Source: Nonomuraea spiralis
GTDB lineage: Bacteria; Actinomycetota; Actinomycetes; Streptosporangiales; Streptosporangiaceae
Assembly: GCF_014648435.1 (NCBI RefSeq)
Contig: NZ_BMRC01000018.1
Span: 62,001-126,000 of the forward strand
Direction of reading: 5' to 3'
DNA length: 64,000 nucleotides
The notes below the pieces were generated by a model. It did no database searches and was not told the DNA's origin. It saw only the letters and a list, made by a program, of their open reading frames with translations. Positions 32,689-40,343 of the stretch are shown here, piece after piece; the first letter of the stretch is position 1; every line of letters begins with the position of its first letter. The position numbers were made by a program, and so were the translations under genes.

Positions 32689-33527
32689 GACTGACCTGGT
32701 TCGGCGCCGGCTGCGCGGCGCTGTTCTGCCTGCTCGCCGTCCTCGGTCCGCTGGTGACCGGCGATCCCGACGCCGGCGGACCTGACGTCCTGGCCGGCCC
32801 GAGCATGACCCACCCGTTCGGCACCGACCAACTCGGCCGGGATCTGCTCGCCCGCACCGCGTCGGGCACGCGGGTCTCGCTCCTGGTCAGCCTGGCCGCG
32901 GTCGCCCTGGGACTGCTCATGGCCCTGCCCTTGGGCATCCTGGCCGGCTACCTGCGCGGCACGCTGGTCGACGACCTGGTCATGCGCGGCCTGGAGATCA
33001 TTCAGGCGCTTCCCATGTTCGTGCTGGCCATGTTCGTCATCGGCCTGAGCGGGACAGCCACCATCCACCTCGGGCCGGTTCCCATCACCATGACGGCCAA
33101 GGTCGTCCTGCTGCTGGGCGTCGCCTTCGTCCCCTACTTCGCCCGTGTCGCCCGGGCGTCCACCCTCGTCGAGATGGGCCAGGACTACGTGCCTTCGCTT
33201 CAGGTGATCGGCGTCCGCCGTACCCGCGTCATCCTCGGCGAACTGCTCCCCAACATCGCCCCCGCCATGGCCGTCCAGGCCTTCCTGGCCATGGCGCTGG
33301 CCGTCTTCGCCGAAGGCGGGCTCGGCTTCCTGGGGCTCGGCATCCAGCTCCCCCAGGCCACCCTGGGCAACCTGACCGGCGGCGGCACCGGTTACCTGCC
33401 GGCGGGCATCTGGTGGTACTCCGTCCTGCCCGGCGCCGTCATGCTCGCCGGGATCCTCGGGTTCAACCTGGTCGGCGACACCCTCTCCGACCGGCTTGGC
33501 GGACATGCGCTGAAGGAGATTCGATGA
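32685..33527 (+). CDS. Peptide/nickel-type ABC permease (DppC-like)
   Basis: 280 aa. The N-terminal segment MRLTWFGAGCAALFCLLAVL is followed by MTHPFGTDQLGRDLLARTAS, the hallmark of DppC/OppC permeases. The EAA loop region reads VPSLQVIGVRRTRVILGELL then PNIAPAMAVQ. Ends overlap both neighbours by ATGA. Pairs with the DppB-like protein to form the membrane channel. Confidence 0.93.
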   Translation: MRLTWFGAGCAALFCLLAVLGPLVTGDPDAGGPDVLAGPSMTHPFGTDQLGRDLLARTASGTRVSLLVSLAAVALGLLMALPLGILAGYLRGTLVDDLVMRGLEIIQALPMFVLAMFVIGLSGTATIHLGPVPITMTAKVVLLLGVAFVPYFARVARASTLVEMGQDYVPSLQVIGVRRTRVILGELLPNIAPAMAVQAFLAMALAVFAEGGLGFLGLGIQLPQATLGNLTGGGTGYLPAGIWWYSVLPGAVMLAGILGFNLVGDTLSDRLGGHALKEIR

Positions 33528-35053
33528 CCCCTGCCTTCTGGTCCAGACGGCGGCTGCTCGGCACCCTGGGCGCGATCCCGCTGGCCGCCGCCTGCTCCCC
33601 GCGGACCTCCCGTACGGCAAGCGGCACCCTGCGCATCGGCATCCCGGCAGGCCCGAGCAACCTCAACCCGCTCGACTCCGGAAGCGAGGTGACCCGCTGG
33701 ATCGCCGAACCGGTGATGGAGACCCTCTACGACTACGACGCGGACCTGCGCCCGGTCCCCCTCCTCGCCGCCAAGGCCCCCGCCGTCTCACCGGACGGCC
33801 TGACCTGGACGATCTCGCTGAAGCCCGGAGTGACGTTTCACAACGGCGACCCGTTCACCGCCGAGCACGTCACCGCCTCCCTCGACCACGTCGCCGCCTT
33901 CGCCAGCGGAAGCGAATGGGTCGTCTACTTCCTCGGCTACTACGCCGGCGCGCACGCGGTCGACGCGCACACCGTGGAGATCAAGCTCAACCGTCCCTAC
34001 GGACTGCTGCGTTCACACCTGACCAACCTGCCGATCACGCACAAGGCCTACGCCGAGCGCAAGGACGGGATGATGGGCACCGGACCCTACCGGCTGGACA
34101 AGGTGACCTCCGGTCTCGGCTACGCGATGAGCGCCCACCCCCGCTACCACGGCCCCGAGCCCGCCTACAGAGGGCTGGAGTTCCAGATCATCCCTGACGG
34201 TTCCACCCGTGCGGTCAACCTCCGCGCGGGCAGCGTCGACCTGGCGACCGAGCTCCCCGTCGCCGCCCTGCCCCTGCTCGCCGGCCTGCCTCAGGTCACC
34301 GTCCATCGAGTGGACGCACCCATTGACCTGCTCACCTATGTCAAGGTCGGCGATCCCCCCTTCGACGATGACGACTTCCGGCTCGCCGTCGCGCACGCCA
34401 TGGACCGGCAGGCCGTCAACGACAAGGTCTATGGCGGAGCCGCCACCCTCGGCCAGGGCCCCATAGGACCGGCCGAACGCGGTTACGACCCCGGTCTCAC
34501 GGTCTTCCCCGCCACACCGGACCTGGCCAGGGTCCGCGACCTGTTGAAGGGCGTGCGCGACCCCTCGTTCACCCTCACCATCAGCGCCGGTCAGACGATG
34601 GAGGACATCGCACAGGTGCTCATGCAGGGCTGGCAGCGCGCGGGCATCACCGTGAAGCTGGAGGTCCTTCAAGGCGGTCCGTGGGCGCAACGCTGGATCT
34701 CCGGCAAGTACCAAATGATCATGAATCGCTTCTCCAGCGGATTCACCAGCGGCGACGCCAACTACCTCACCCTCTCCCCGGCCCTGTCCACCAGCGTCCT
34801 GGCCTGCGGCTACCGCGACAAGGACGTGGACACCGCCATCGAACGCATCTGGGCCACCGATGACCAGGCCGAACGCGACCGGCTCCTCACCCGGGTCAAC
34901 GCCCGGATCACCGAGGACGCCGTGATGTTCCCCCCGGTCTATCCCCAGATGATCGTCGGCCGGCGCGACGACGTGAGCCCGCTGGATCCGGCCAGGCTGC
35001 GGATCAACCGCCTCGGCACCACTCGCCTGCGGCCACGCGGGAGCACCGGATGA
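33524..35053 (+). CDS. Peptide-type ABC transporter substrate-binding lipoprotein (SBP_bac_5)
   Basis: 509 aa. Twin-arginine lipoprotein signal: WSRRRLLGTLGAIPLAAAC. The domain shows TLRIGIPAGPSNLNPLDSGS, EPVMETLYDYDADLRPVPLL, then VTFHNGDPFTAEHVTASLDH, MGTGPYRLDKV and the MDRQAVNDKVYGGAA helix. Ligands of the family include peptides, nickel and, for E. coli DppA, heme. Because the operon is tied to heme oxygenases by a shared operator, heme or another tetrapyrrole is a reasonable but untested candidate. Confidence 0.93.
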   Translation: MTPAFWSRRRLLGTLGAIPLAAACSPRTSRTASGTLRIGIPAGPSNLNPLDSGSEVTRWIAEPVMETLYDYDADLRPVPLLAAKAPAVSPDGLTWTISLKPGVTFHNGDPFTAEHVTASLDHVAAFASGSEWVVYFLGYYAGAHAVDAHTVEIKLNRPYGLLRSHLTNLPITHKAYAERKDGMMGTGPYRLDKVTSGLGYAMSAHPRYHGPEPAYRGLEFQIIPDGSTRAVNLRAGSVDLATELPVAALPLLAGLPQVTVHRVDAPIDLLTYVKVGDPPFDDDDFRLAVAHAMDRQAVNDKVYGGAATLGQGPIGPAERGYDPGLTVFPATPDLARVRDLLKGVRDPSFTLTISAGQTMEDIAQVLMQGWQRAGITVKLEVLQGGPWAQRWISGKYQMIMNRFSSGFTSGDANYLTLSPALSTSVLACGYRDKDVDTAIERIWATDDQAERDRLLTRVNARITEDAVMFPPVYPQMIVGRRDDVSPLDPARLRINRLGTTRLRPRGSTG

Positions 35054-35955
35054 CCGAGCTGCTCGCCGTCAGTGGCCTGCATGTGGACTATCCGGGCGTG
35101 CGGGCGGTCCATGACGTCTCCTTCACGCTGCGACAGGGTGAGGTCTTCGGCCTGGTGGGCGAATCGGGCAGCGGCAAGAGCAGCGTGTGCGCGGCGCTCA
35201 CGCGCGTGCTGCCGCCCGGTGCCAGGATGACGGCCGAGGCCGTCCGGCTCGACGGCCAGGCGCTGTCCGACCTCACCGACGAGCAGATGCGCCGGCTGCG
35301 CGCCACCCGCATCGGAGTCATCCCGCAACGACCCATGACCTCGCTCAGCCCGGTCACCCCGGTCCTGCGGCAACTGCGATGGCACGCCGGAGACGCCGAT
35401 CTCCCCGCGTTGCTCGGTCAGGTCGGGCTGCGCGCCGTCCTCGACCGCCCTCGCGACGCCCCCCACCGATTCTCCGGCGGCCAGTTGCAGCGGCTGCTCA
35501 TCCTGCTCGCCGCACTCGCCAGGCAGCCCGACCTGCTCATCGCCGACGAACCGACCACGACGCTGGACCCCACGGTGCAGGCGCAGGTGCTCCGCCTGCT
35601 GCTCGACCTGCGCGACCGGCTCCGGCTCGCCATCCTCTACGTCACCCACGACCTGGCCGTGGTGGCACAGGTCTGCGACCGGGTCGGCGTGATGTACGGC
35701 GGGCGCCTGGTGGAGACGGGGACGACCGAACAGATCTTCACCTCTCCGCGCCACCCCTACACCCGCGCTCTGCTCTCGGCGCTTCCGGGCCGGACCGGCG
35801 CCGGATCGCGCCTGGGCGCTCTCGCCCCCGGCCCCGTCGCGCGCCACGGCTGCCCGTTCGCACCGCGCTGCCCGGTCGTCATGGACGTATGCGCCGCGCA
35901 GGACCCGCAGCCCGTTCTCGACGTTCGCTGCCACCACACGAAAGGCACGCCATGA
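35050..35955 (+). CDS. Peptide-type ABC transporter ATPase (DppD-like)
   Basis: 301 aa. Walker A GESGSGKSSVCA, signature FSGGQLQRLLILLAAL, Walker B LLIADEPTTTLD, H loop ILYVTHDLAVVAQ. The C-terminal oligopeptide-transporter extension has CPFAPRCPVVMDVC, whose Cys residues suit the Fe-S or zinc site known in DppD-type ATPases. ATGA overlaps at both ends. Confidence 0.93.
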   Translation: MTELLAVSGLHVDYPGVRAVHDVSFTLRQGEVFGLVGESGSGKSSVCAALTRVLPPGARMTAEAVRLDGQALSDLTDEQMRRLRATRIGVIPQRPMTSLSPVTPVLRQLRWHAGDADLPALLGQVGLRAVLDRPRDAPHRFSGGQLQRLLILLAALARQPDLLIADEPTTTLDPTVQAQVLRLLLDLRDRLRLAILYVTHDLAVVAQVCDRVGVMYGGRLVETGTTEQIFTSPRHPYTRALLSALPGRTGAGSRLGALAPGPVARHGCPFAPRCPVVMDVCAAQDPQPVLDVRCHHTKGTP

Positions 35956-36920
35956 CAGCGCTCGTCGAGTTCGACCAGGTCACCCACCACTATCCACTCG
36001 CCCGGCGGCAGGTCGTCCATGCGGTGGAAGGCGTCTCGCTCAGCCTGCGGCCCGGTCAGACCCTGGCGGTGGTGGGCGAGTCCGGGTGCGGCAAGTCGAC
36101 CCTCGCGCGGCTCGCCGTCGGCCTGGTCACGCCGACGGCCGGGCAGGTACGGCTGGCGGGCGAACCCGTCAGCCGGCCGCTGAGCCGTGAGGCACGCCGG
36201 GCTGTGCAGTTCGTCTCCCAGAATCCCTGGTCGGCGCTGAATCCCCGCAAGACGATCGGCCACTCGGTCGGCCTGCCCCTCCTCGTGCACGGCCTCTGCG
36301 CGACCAAGGGCGAGCGGGCCCGCCGGGTGGCCGAGCTCCTGGAGCAGGTCGGCCTGCCCGCGGACCACGCGCGCCGCCGCCCCGGAGGCGTCAGCGGCGG
36401 CGAGCTCCAGCGCGTCACCGTGGCACGCGCGCTCGCCGCCCGGCCTCGCGCCATCGTGCTGGACGAGCCGACGGCCAGCCTCGATGCCGGTGTCAAGGCC
36501 ACCGTTGTCAACCTGCTGCTGGACCTGCGCCGATCTCTGGGGCTGGGTTATCTGCTCATCACCCACGAACTGGACATCGCACGTCACCTCGCCACCCACG
36601 TCGCCGTGATGTACCTGGGCAGGATCGTCGAGCACGGCCCCGCGGCGGAGATCTTCGACTCCCCTCGGCACCCCTACACCCGCACCTTGCTGGCGGCGGT
36701 TCCCGTCCCCGACCCCACCCGTCGGCAGCTGATCGCCGTGCCCGGCGAGGTCCCCTCCGCCGTACATCCTCCGCCCGGCTGCGCCTTCCATCCGCGCTGC
36801 CCCCACGTGGCCGATGCCTGCCGGGACGAGGTGCCGCTCCTGATGGAGGTGCCCGATCGCGCGGGCAGGCGGAGCGCCTGCCTGCGGGATCGGGAGATCG
36901 CCCGTGCGGCGAGCGAGTGA
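35952..36920 (+). CDS. Peptide-type ABC transporter ATPase (DppF-like)
   Basis: 322 aa. Walker A GESGCGKSTLARL, Q loop VQFVSQNPWSALNPRKTIG, signature VSGGELQRVTVARALA, Walker B AIVLDEPTASLDA, H loop LLITHELDIARHL, C-terminal CAFHPRCPHVADAC. Last gene of the importer; a strong hairpin follows at once. Confidence 0.93.
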   Translation: MTALVEFDQVTHHYPLARRQVVHAVEGVSLSLRPGQTLAVVGESGCGKSTLARLAVGLVTPTAGQVRLAGEPVSRPLSREARRAVQFVSQNPWSALNPRKTIGHSVGLPLLVHGLCATKGERARRVAELLEQVGLPADHARRRPGGVSGGELQRVTVARALAARPRAIVLDEPTASLDAGVKATVVNLLLDLRRSLGLGYLLITHELDIARHLATHVAVMYLGRIVEHGPAAEIFDSPRHPYTRTLLAAVPVPDPTRRQLIAVPGEVPSAVHPPPGCAFHPRCPHVADACRDEVPLLMEVPDRAGRRSACLRDREIARAASE

Positions 36921-36947
36921 GGGCGGGCCGGTCCTCCCGGCCCGTCC
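36921..36947. terminator. Hairpin between convergent operons
   Basis: GGGCGGGCCGG, loop TCCTC, CCGGCCCGTCC: 11-bp stem with one G-T pair, immediately after the DppF-like stop and 14 bp from the end of the convergent neocarzinostatin-fold gene. Probably works in both directions. Confidence 0.75.
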
Positions 36948-36960
36948 TCACGACAGGCGA

Positions 36961-37551
36961 TCAGGCCGTACGACGGCGCCGCACCACGACGACGACCCCC
37001 GCGACCACCAGTACCGCCGCGATCCCGATACCGGCCATCAGCATGGTGTTCGAGCCGCTGTCGTCAGCCGCCGGTGCCGCCGCCGGCGAGGCGGCCGGTT
37101 CCTGGGCGGCCGGGGTGCCCGGCGCGCTGGAGGGCGCGCCCTGGGCGGTCGCGAACGTGATGGGCAGTTGGGCGTAGTTCCGGGTGTCGCGTGGGTTGGC
37201 GGGGTCGTTGGTCATCAGCGCGCACGTGGTGTTCGTGCAGTCGGTCGCGCCGAACGTCGCGGCCGGTTTGATCTTCGCCTCCAGCTTGCCGCCGGTGTCG
37301 GTCGCCACCTTGGTGAAGTTCCCGGTGTCGCAGGCCTTGCCGGGAGGCTGCTTGGTGTCGCAGATCGCGAGGAACAGTGCGGTCTTGGGCGTGAACCCGG
37401 TCCCCGTCACGGTGATCTCGGATCCGGGCGACAGGTCGGTGCTCTGGCTTGCGGTCAGTTCCGGTCCGGCCGCCGTCGCGGCGGCCGGACCGGCCGCCGC
37501 GACGAGGGCGCACGTGAGAGCGACGGTGAGTGTGAGGAGCTTGCGGGGCAT
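36961..37551 (-). CDS. Membrane-anchored surface protein with a neocarzinostatin-like domain
   Basis: 196 aa from ATG 37551. Signal peptide 1-29 (MPRKLLTLTVALTCALVAAA), then an Ig-like domain of the neocarzinostatin type: LTASQSTDLSPGSEITVTGT, GFTPKTALFLAICDTK, a Cys pair around GKACDTGNF, and ATDCTNTTCALMTNDPAN with two more Cys. An Ala/Pro-rich linker follows, then one membrane helix (MLMAGIGIAAVLVVAGVVVV) and a basic tail RRRRTA, so the domain is displayed outside the cell. No enediyne genes are nearby. TetR operator 4 in its promoter suggests a role in the heme/iron response, perhaps heme binding at the surface (inference). Confidence 0.82.
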   Translation of the reverse strand: MPRKLLTLTVALTCALVAAAGPAAATAAGPELTASQSTDLSPGSEITVTGTGFTPKTALFLAICDTKQPPGKACDTGNFTKVATDTGGKLEAKIKPAATFGATDCTNTTCALMTNDPANPRDTRNYAQLPITFATAQGAPSSAPGTPAAQEPAASPAAAPAADDSGSNTMLMAGIGIAAVLVVAGVVVVVRRRRTA

Positions 37552-37614
37552 TCGACGGCCTCCTTGAGCTAGCTGTCTGGTCCAACCCCCGAGGCGCTTG
37601 CGGAACACTGTTTC

Positions 37615-37629
37615 ACGACATAGTGTCAC
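37615..37629. promoter_or_regulatory. TetR operator 4 (ACGACAnnnTGTCAC)
   Basis: ACGACATAGTGTCAC, 10 of 12 half-site positions. The flank TTTCACGACA is identical to that of operator 2. It lies between the divergent neocarzinostatin-fold and VIT transporter genes and could control both. Confidence 0.68.
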
Positions 37630-37666
37630 AAAACAAGATGTGGCCATCCCCAGCACAAGGACACAT

Positions 37667-38389
37667 ATGAGCGCGGACGTCATGTCCTCCCCCGCAGCGG
37701 AAAAGCATCAGCACCATCGCGACGTGACCGGCGGCTGGCTCCGCCCCGCGGTCTTCGGCGCGATGGACGGCCTGGTCTCCAACTTCGCCCTCATCAGCGG
37801 CATCGTGGGCGGTGGCGCCTCCGGCACGGTCGTGGTCGTCACCGGACTGGCCGGCCTGGCCGCCGGCGCGTGCTCCATGGCCGCCGGCGAATACACCTCC
37901 GTCGCCTCTCAGACGGAGCTCATGCAGGCCGAGATCGCAGTGGAGAAGGTCGAGCTGGCCCGGAACCCCGAGGGTGAACGCGCCGAGCTCACCGCCCTCT
38001 ACCGGGCCCGCGGCCTGGACGTCGAGACCGCCGAGAAGGTCGCGGCACAGATCAGCGCCCAGCCGGAACTGGCCTGGCGGGTCCACGTACGCGAAGAGCT
38101 CGGCGTCGACCCCGACGACCTGCCCTCCCCCTACGTAGCGGCCCTGTCCTCGTTCACCGCCTTCGCCGTGGGCGCGATCATCCCGGTGCTGCCGTTCGTC
38201 TTCGGCGCCTCCGGCCTGCTCCTGGCCGCCATCGTCAGCATCCTCGGGCTGCTGGTGGCCGGCGGCATCGTCGCCCGGCTCACCGCACGACCGTGGTGGG
38301 CCGGCGCCCTGCGTCAACTGATACTCGGCAGCTTCGCCGCGGCGGCAACCTTCGGAATCGGAAGCCTGGTAGGAGCCGGGCTCTCCTGA
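37667..38389 (+). CDS. VIT1/CCC1-family iron/manganese transporter
   Basis: 240 aa. Helix 1 region DGLVSNFALISGIVGGGAS, then GLAAGACSMAAGEYTSVASQ, a cytosolic Glu-rich helical insert of about 75 residues (TELMQAEIAVEKVELARNPE through PELAWRVHVREELG) that in this family binds metal, then three C-terminal helices. Moves Fe(II) or Mn(II) out of the cytosol. ATG 37667 with AAGGA upstream; an earlier in-frame ATG would overlap the operator. Next to heme-degrading genes it would dispose of the iron released by heme oxygenase. Confidence 0.9.
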   Translation: MSADVMSSPAAEKHQHHRDVTGGWLRPAVFGAMDGLVSNFALISGIVGGGASGTVVVVTGLAGLAAGACSMAAGEYTSVASQTELMQAEIAVEKVELARNPEGERAELTALYRARGLDVETAEKVAAQISAQPELAWRVHVREELGVDPDDLPSPYVAALSSFTAFAVGAIIPVLPFVFGASGLLLAAIVSILGLLVAGGIVARLTARPWWAGALRQLILGSFAAAATFGIGSLVGAGLS

Positions 38390-38403
38390 GAGGAACGACC
38401 AGC

Positions 38404-38856
38404 ATGGGAATCAGGCACGACATGCCGCTGCTCGCCCGGCACGAAGGCGAGTGGGAGGGCACCTACACCTACGTGGACGGCGACGGCAAGGTCGTCGACC
38501 GGCATCACGCCCGGCTCACCTGTACCCTGCCCGATGGCGGCGAATGGGACTATTACCAGGTCAACCGCTACACCTGGGAGGACGGCCGGACCGAGGAGCA
38601 CTGTTTCCCCGGCACCTACCTGGGCGAGGGCCGCTGCGCGTTCGACACCGAGCGGATCAGAGGCGAGTTCTGGGCCGTGGACGACGACACGATCTACTTG
38701 TCGTGGATCTACAAGGAGAGCGGCGCCGACCTGAGGCTCTTCGAGCTGATCGTGCTGAGCCCGGACGGCGACACGCGTAGCCGCGTATGGCAATGGATCC
38801 AGGGCGGGCAGTGCGTCCGGCGGACCCTGATCGACGAGACCCGCGTCCAGCCGTGA
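38404..38856 (+). CDS. DUF3598-like lipocalin-type protein
   Basis: 150 aa beta-rich cytosolic protein. Opens MPLLARHEGEWEGTYTYVD; strands include WDYYQVNRYTWEDGRTEEHC, CAFDTERIRGEFWAVDDDTI and LFELIVLSPDGDTRSRVWQW. The N-terminal W-x-G-x-Y and alternating strands look like the DUF3598/lipocalin-like group, whose barrel can hold a hydrophobic or tetrapyrrole ligand. 14 bp after the VIT gene; its stop overlaps the ligase start by GTGA. Binding of a bilin or other heme product is speculation from context. Confidence 0.6.
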   Translation: MGIRHDMPLLARHEGEWEGTYTYVDGDGKVVDRHHARLTCTLPDGGEWDYYQVNRYTWEDGRTEEHCFPGTYLGEGRCAFDTERIRGEFWAVDDDTIYLSWIYKESGADLRLFELIVLSPDGDTRSRVWQWIQGGQCVRRTLIDETRVQP

Positions 38857-40343
38857 AGGCGCAGTTGCTGATCGCCAACGGCGTGCGCGAGTTCGCCGTG
38901 GCCACCCCGTCCGCCGTCGCCGTGGTGGACGGGGACCGGCACCTGAGCTACGCGGCCCTGCACGAGCGCTCCAGCCGCCTGGCCAACGCGCTGCTCGACG
39001 CCGGCCTCGCGCCCGGTGACACGGTGGCCGTCCTGCTCGGCAACCAACTGGAGTATCCGGAGGTCGCCTGCGGGATCGCCAAGGCCGGTCTGGTGATGGT
39101 GCCGCTCAACCCGCGACTGACCCAGGTCGAGATCGCCTTCGTCGTCGGACACTCCGGCGCCGGAGCACTCGTCGTGGACGCGTCCCTGGAAGAGCTGGTC
39201 CCTGGTGATCCGCCCCTCGTGCTGCGGGTCGGCGGTTCCTACGAGCAGGCCCTCGCCGCCGCGCCCACACGTGACCCCGAGATCTGGGTCGATGAGAATT
39301 CTCCCTTCTGCGTCGCCTACACCTCGGGCACCACGGGTGATCCCAAGGGCGTGCTCATCAGCCATCGCTCCCGCGTGCTCACCTTCTACTGCTCGGCCCT
39401 GGACTGGGGACTCGGCACCGGCCGCCGTTCCATCGCCGTCGCTCCGATGTACCACGGCGCGGGATTCGCCTTCGCCTACGGCGCGATCCATACCGGCGGG
39501 ACCGTCGCCATGCTCCGCTCGTGGGACCCCGAACGCCTGCTGACCCTGGTCGCCGAGTACCGCGCGCAGTCGGTGTTCCTGGTCCCCACCCACGCGCAGA
39601 CCCTGCGCGCGCTCGGCGATCAGGCGCTGCGCCGCCACGACCTGGGCAGCCTGGACACGCTGTTCTTCAACGCCGCCGCGCTGCCCGTCCCGCTCAAGGA
39701 GTGGGTCTTCGACGCCCTCCCCGGAACCGGCGTGCACGAGCTGTACGGTTCCACCGAGGCAGGGATCGTCACCAATCTCCGTCCCGCCGACGCCCGGCGC
39801 AAGGCCGGATCCGTAGGCCATCCCTGGTTCATGACGGAGGTCAGGCTCGTCGGCGACGACGGCTCGCCCGTCCCCGCCGGCACCCCCGGGGAGCTGTTCA
39901 GCCGCTCCCCCTTCCTGATGAACGGCTACCTGCGCAACGAGCCGGCCACCCAGGCATGCACGACCGAGGACGGCTTCCTCACCAGCGGCGACATCGCCGT
40001 CGCCGATGAGGACGGTTTCCTGCGCATCGTCGACCGCAAGAAGGACGTGATCATCACGGGCGGCCTCAACGTCTACCCGCGAGAGATCGAGAGTGTCATC
40101 GACGGCTACCCCGGGGTCGGGGAGTCAGCCGTGGTCGGCGAACCGGACGACACCTGGGGCGAGCGGATCGTCGCGTACGTGTCCGGCTCGGTGGCCCCCG
40201 CCGACATCCACGCGTATCTGCGTCTCCACCTGGCCGGCTACAAGCTGCCCAAGGTCATTCACATCGTCCCGCGTCTCCCCCGGAACGCGGCGGGCAAGGT
40301 GCTCAAGCGCGAGTTGAAGGAGTCCCATGCGTCCCCACGTTGA
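38853..40343 (+). CDS. AMP-dependent acyl-CoA synthetase/ligase
   Basis: 496 aa ANL-superfamily enzyme activating a carboxylic acid through an acyl-AMP. P-loop YTSGTTGDPKGVLISH, A5 ELYGSTEAG, A7 LTSGDIAVADEDGFLRIVDR, hinge KKDVIITGGLNVYP, and the adenylation Lys in NAAGKVLKREL. Start GTG 38853 overlaps the preceding stop. The 3' end overlaps the bicupin gene by 17 bp, so the three genes are one unit. Substrate unknown. Confidence 0.9.
   Translation: MKAQLLIANGVREFAVATPSAVAVVDGDRHLSYAALHERSSRLANALLDAGLAPGDTVAVLLGNQLEYPEVACGIAKAGLVMVPLNPRLTQVEIAFVVGHSGAGALVVDASLEELVPGDPPLVLRVGGSYEQALAAAPTRDPEIWVDENSPFCVAYTSGTTGDPKGVLISHRSRVLTFYCSALDWGLGTGRRSIAVAPMYHGAGFAFAYGAIHTGGTVAMLRSWDPERLLTLVAEYRAQSVFLVPTHAQTLRALGDQALRRHDLGSLDTLFFNAAALPVPLKEWVFDALPGTGVHELYGSTEAGIVTNLRPADARRKAGSVGHPWFMTEVRLVGDDGSPVPAGTPGELFSRSPFLMNGYLRNEPATQACTTEDGFLTSGDIAVADEDGFLRIVDRKKDVIITGGLNVYPREIESVIDGYPGVGESAVVGEPDDTWGERIVAYVSGSVAPADIHAYLRLHLAGYKLPKVIHIVPRLPRNAAGKVLKRELKESHASPR

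Noticed and set aside
36961..37551. Enediyne (neocarzinostatin-type) biosynthesis
   Set aside because: Only an apoprotein-like domain is present, fused to a membrane anchor; no enediyne PKS or tailoring genes are in the window.
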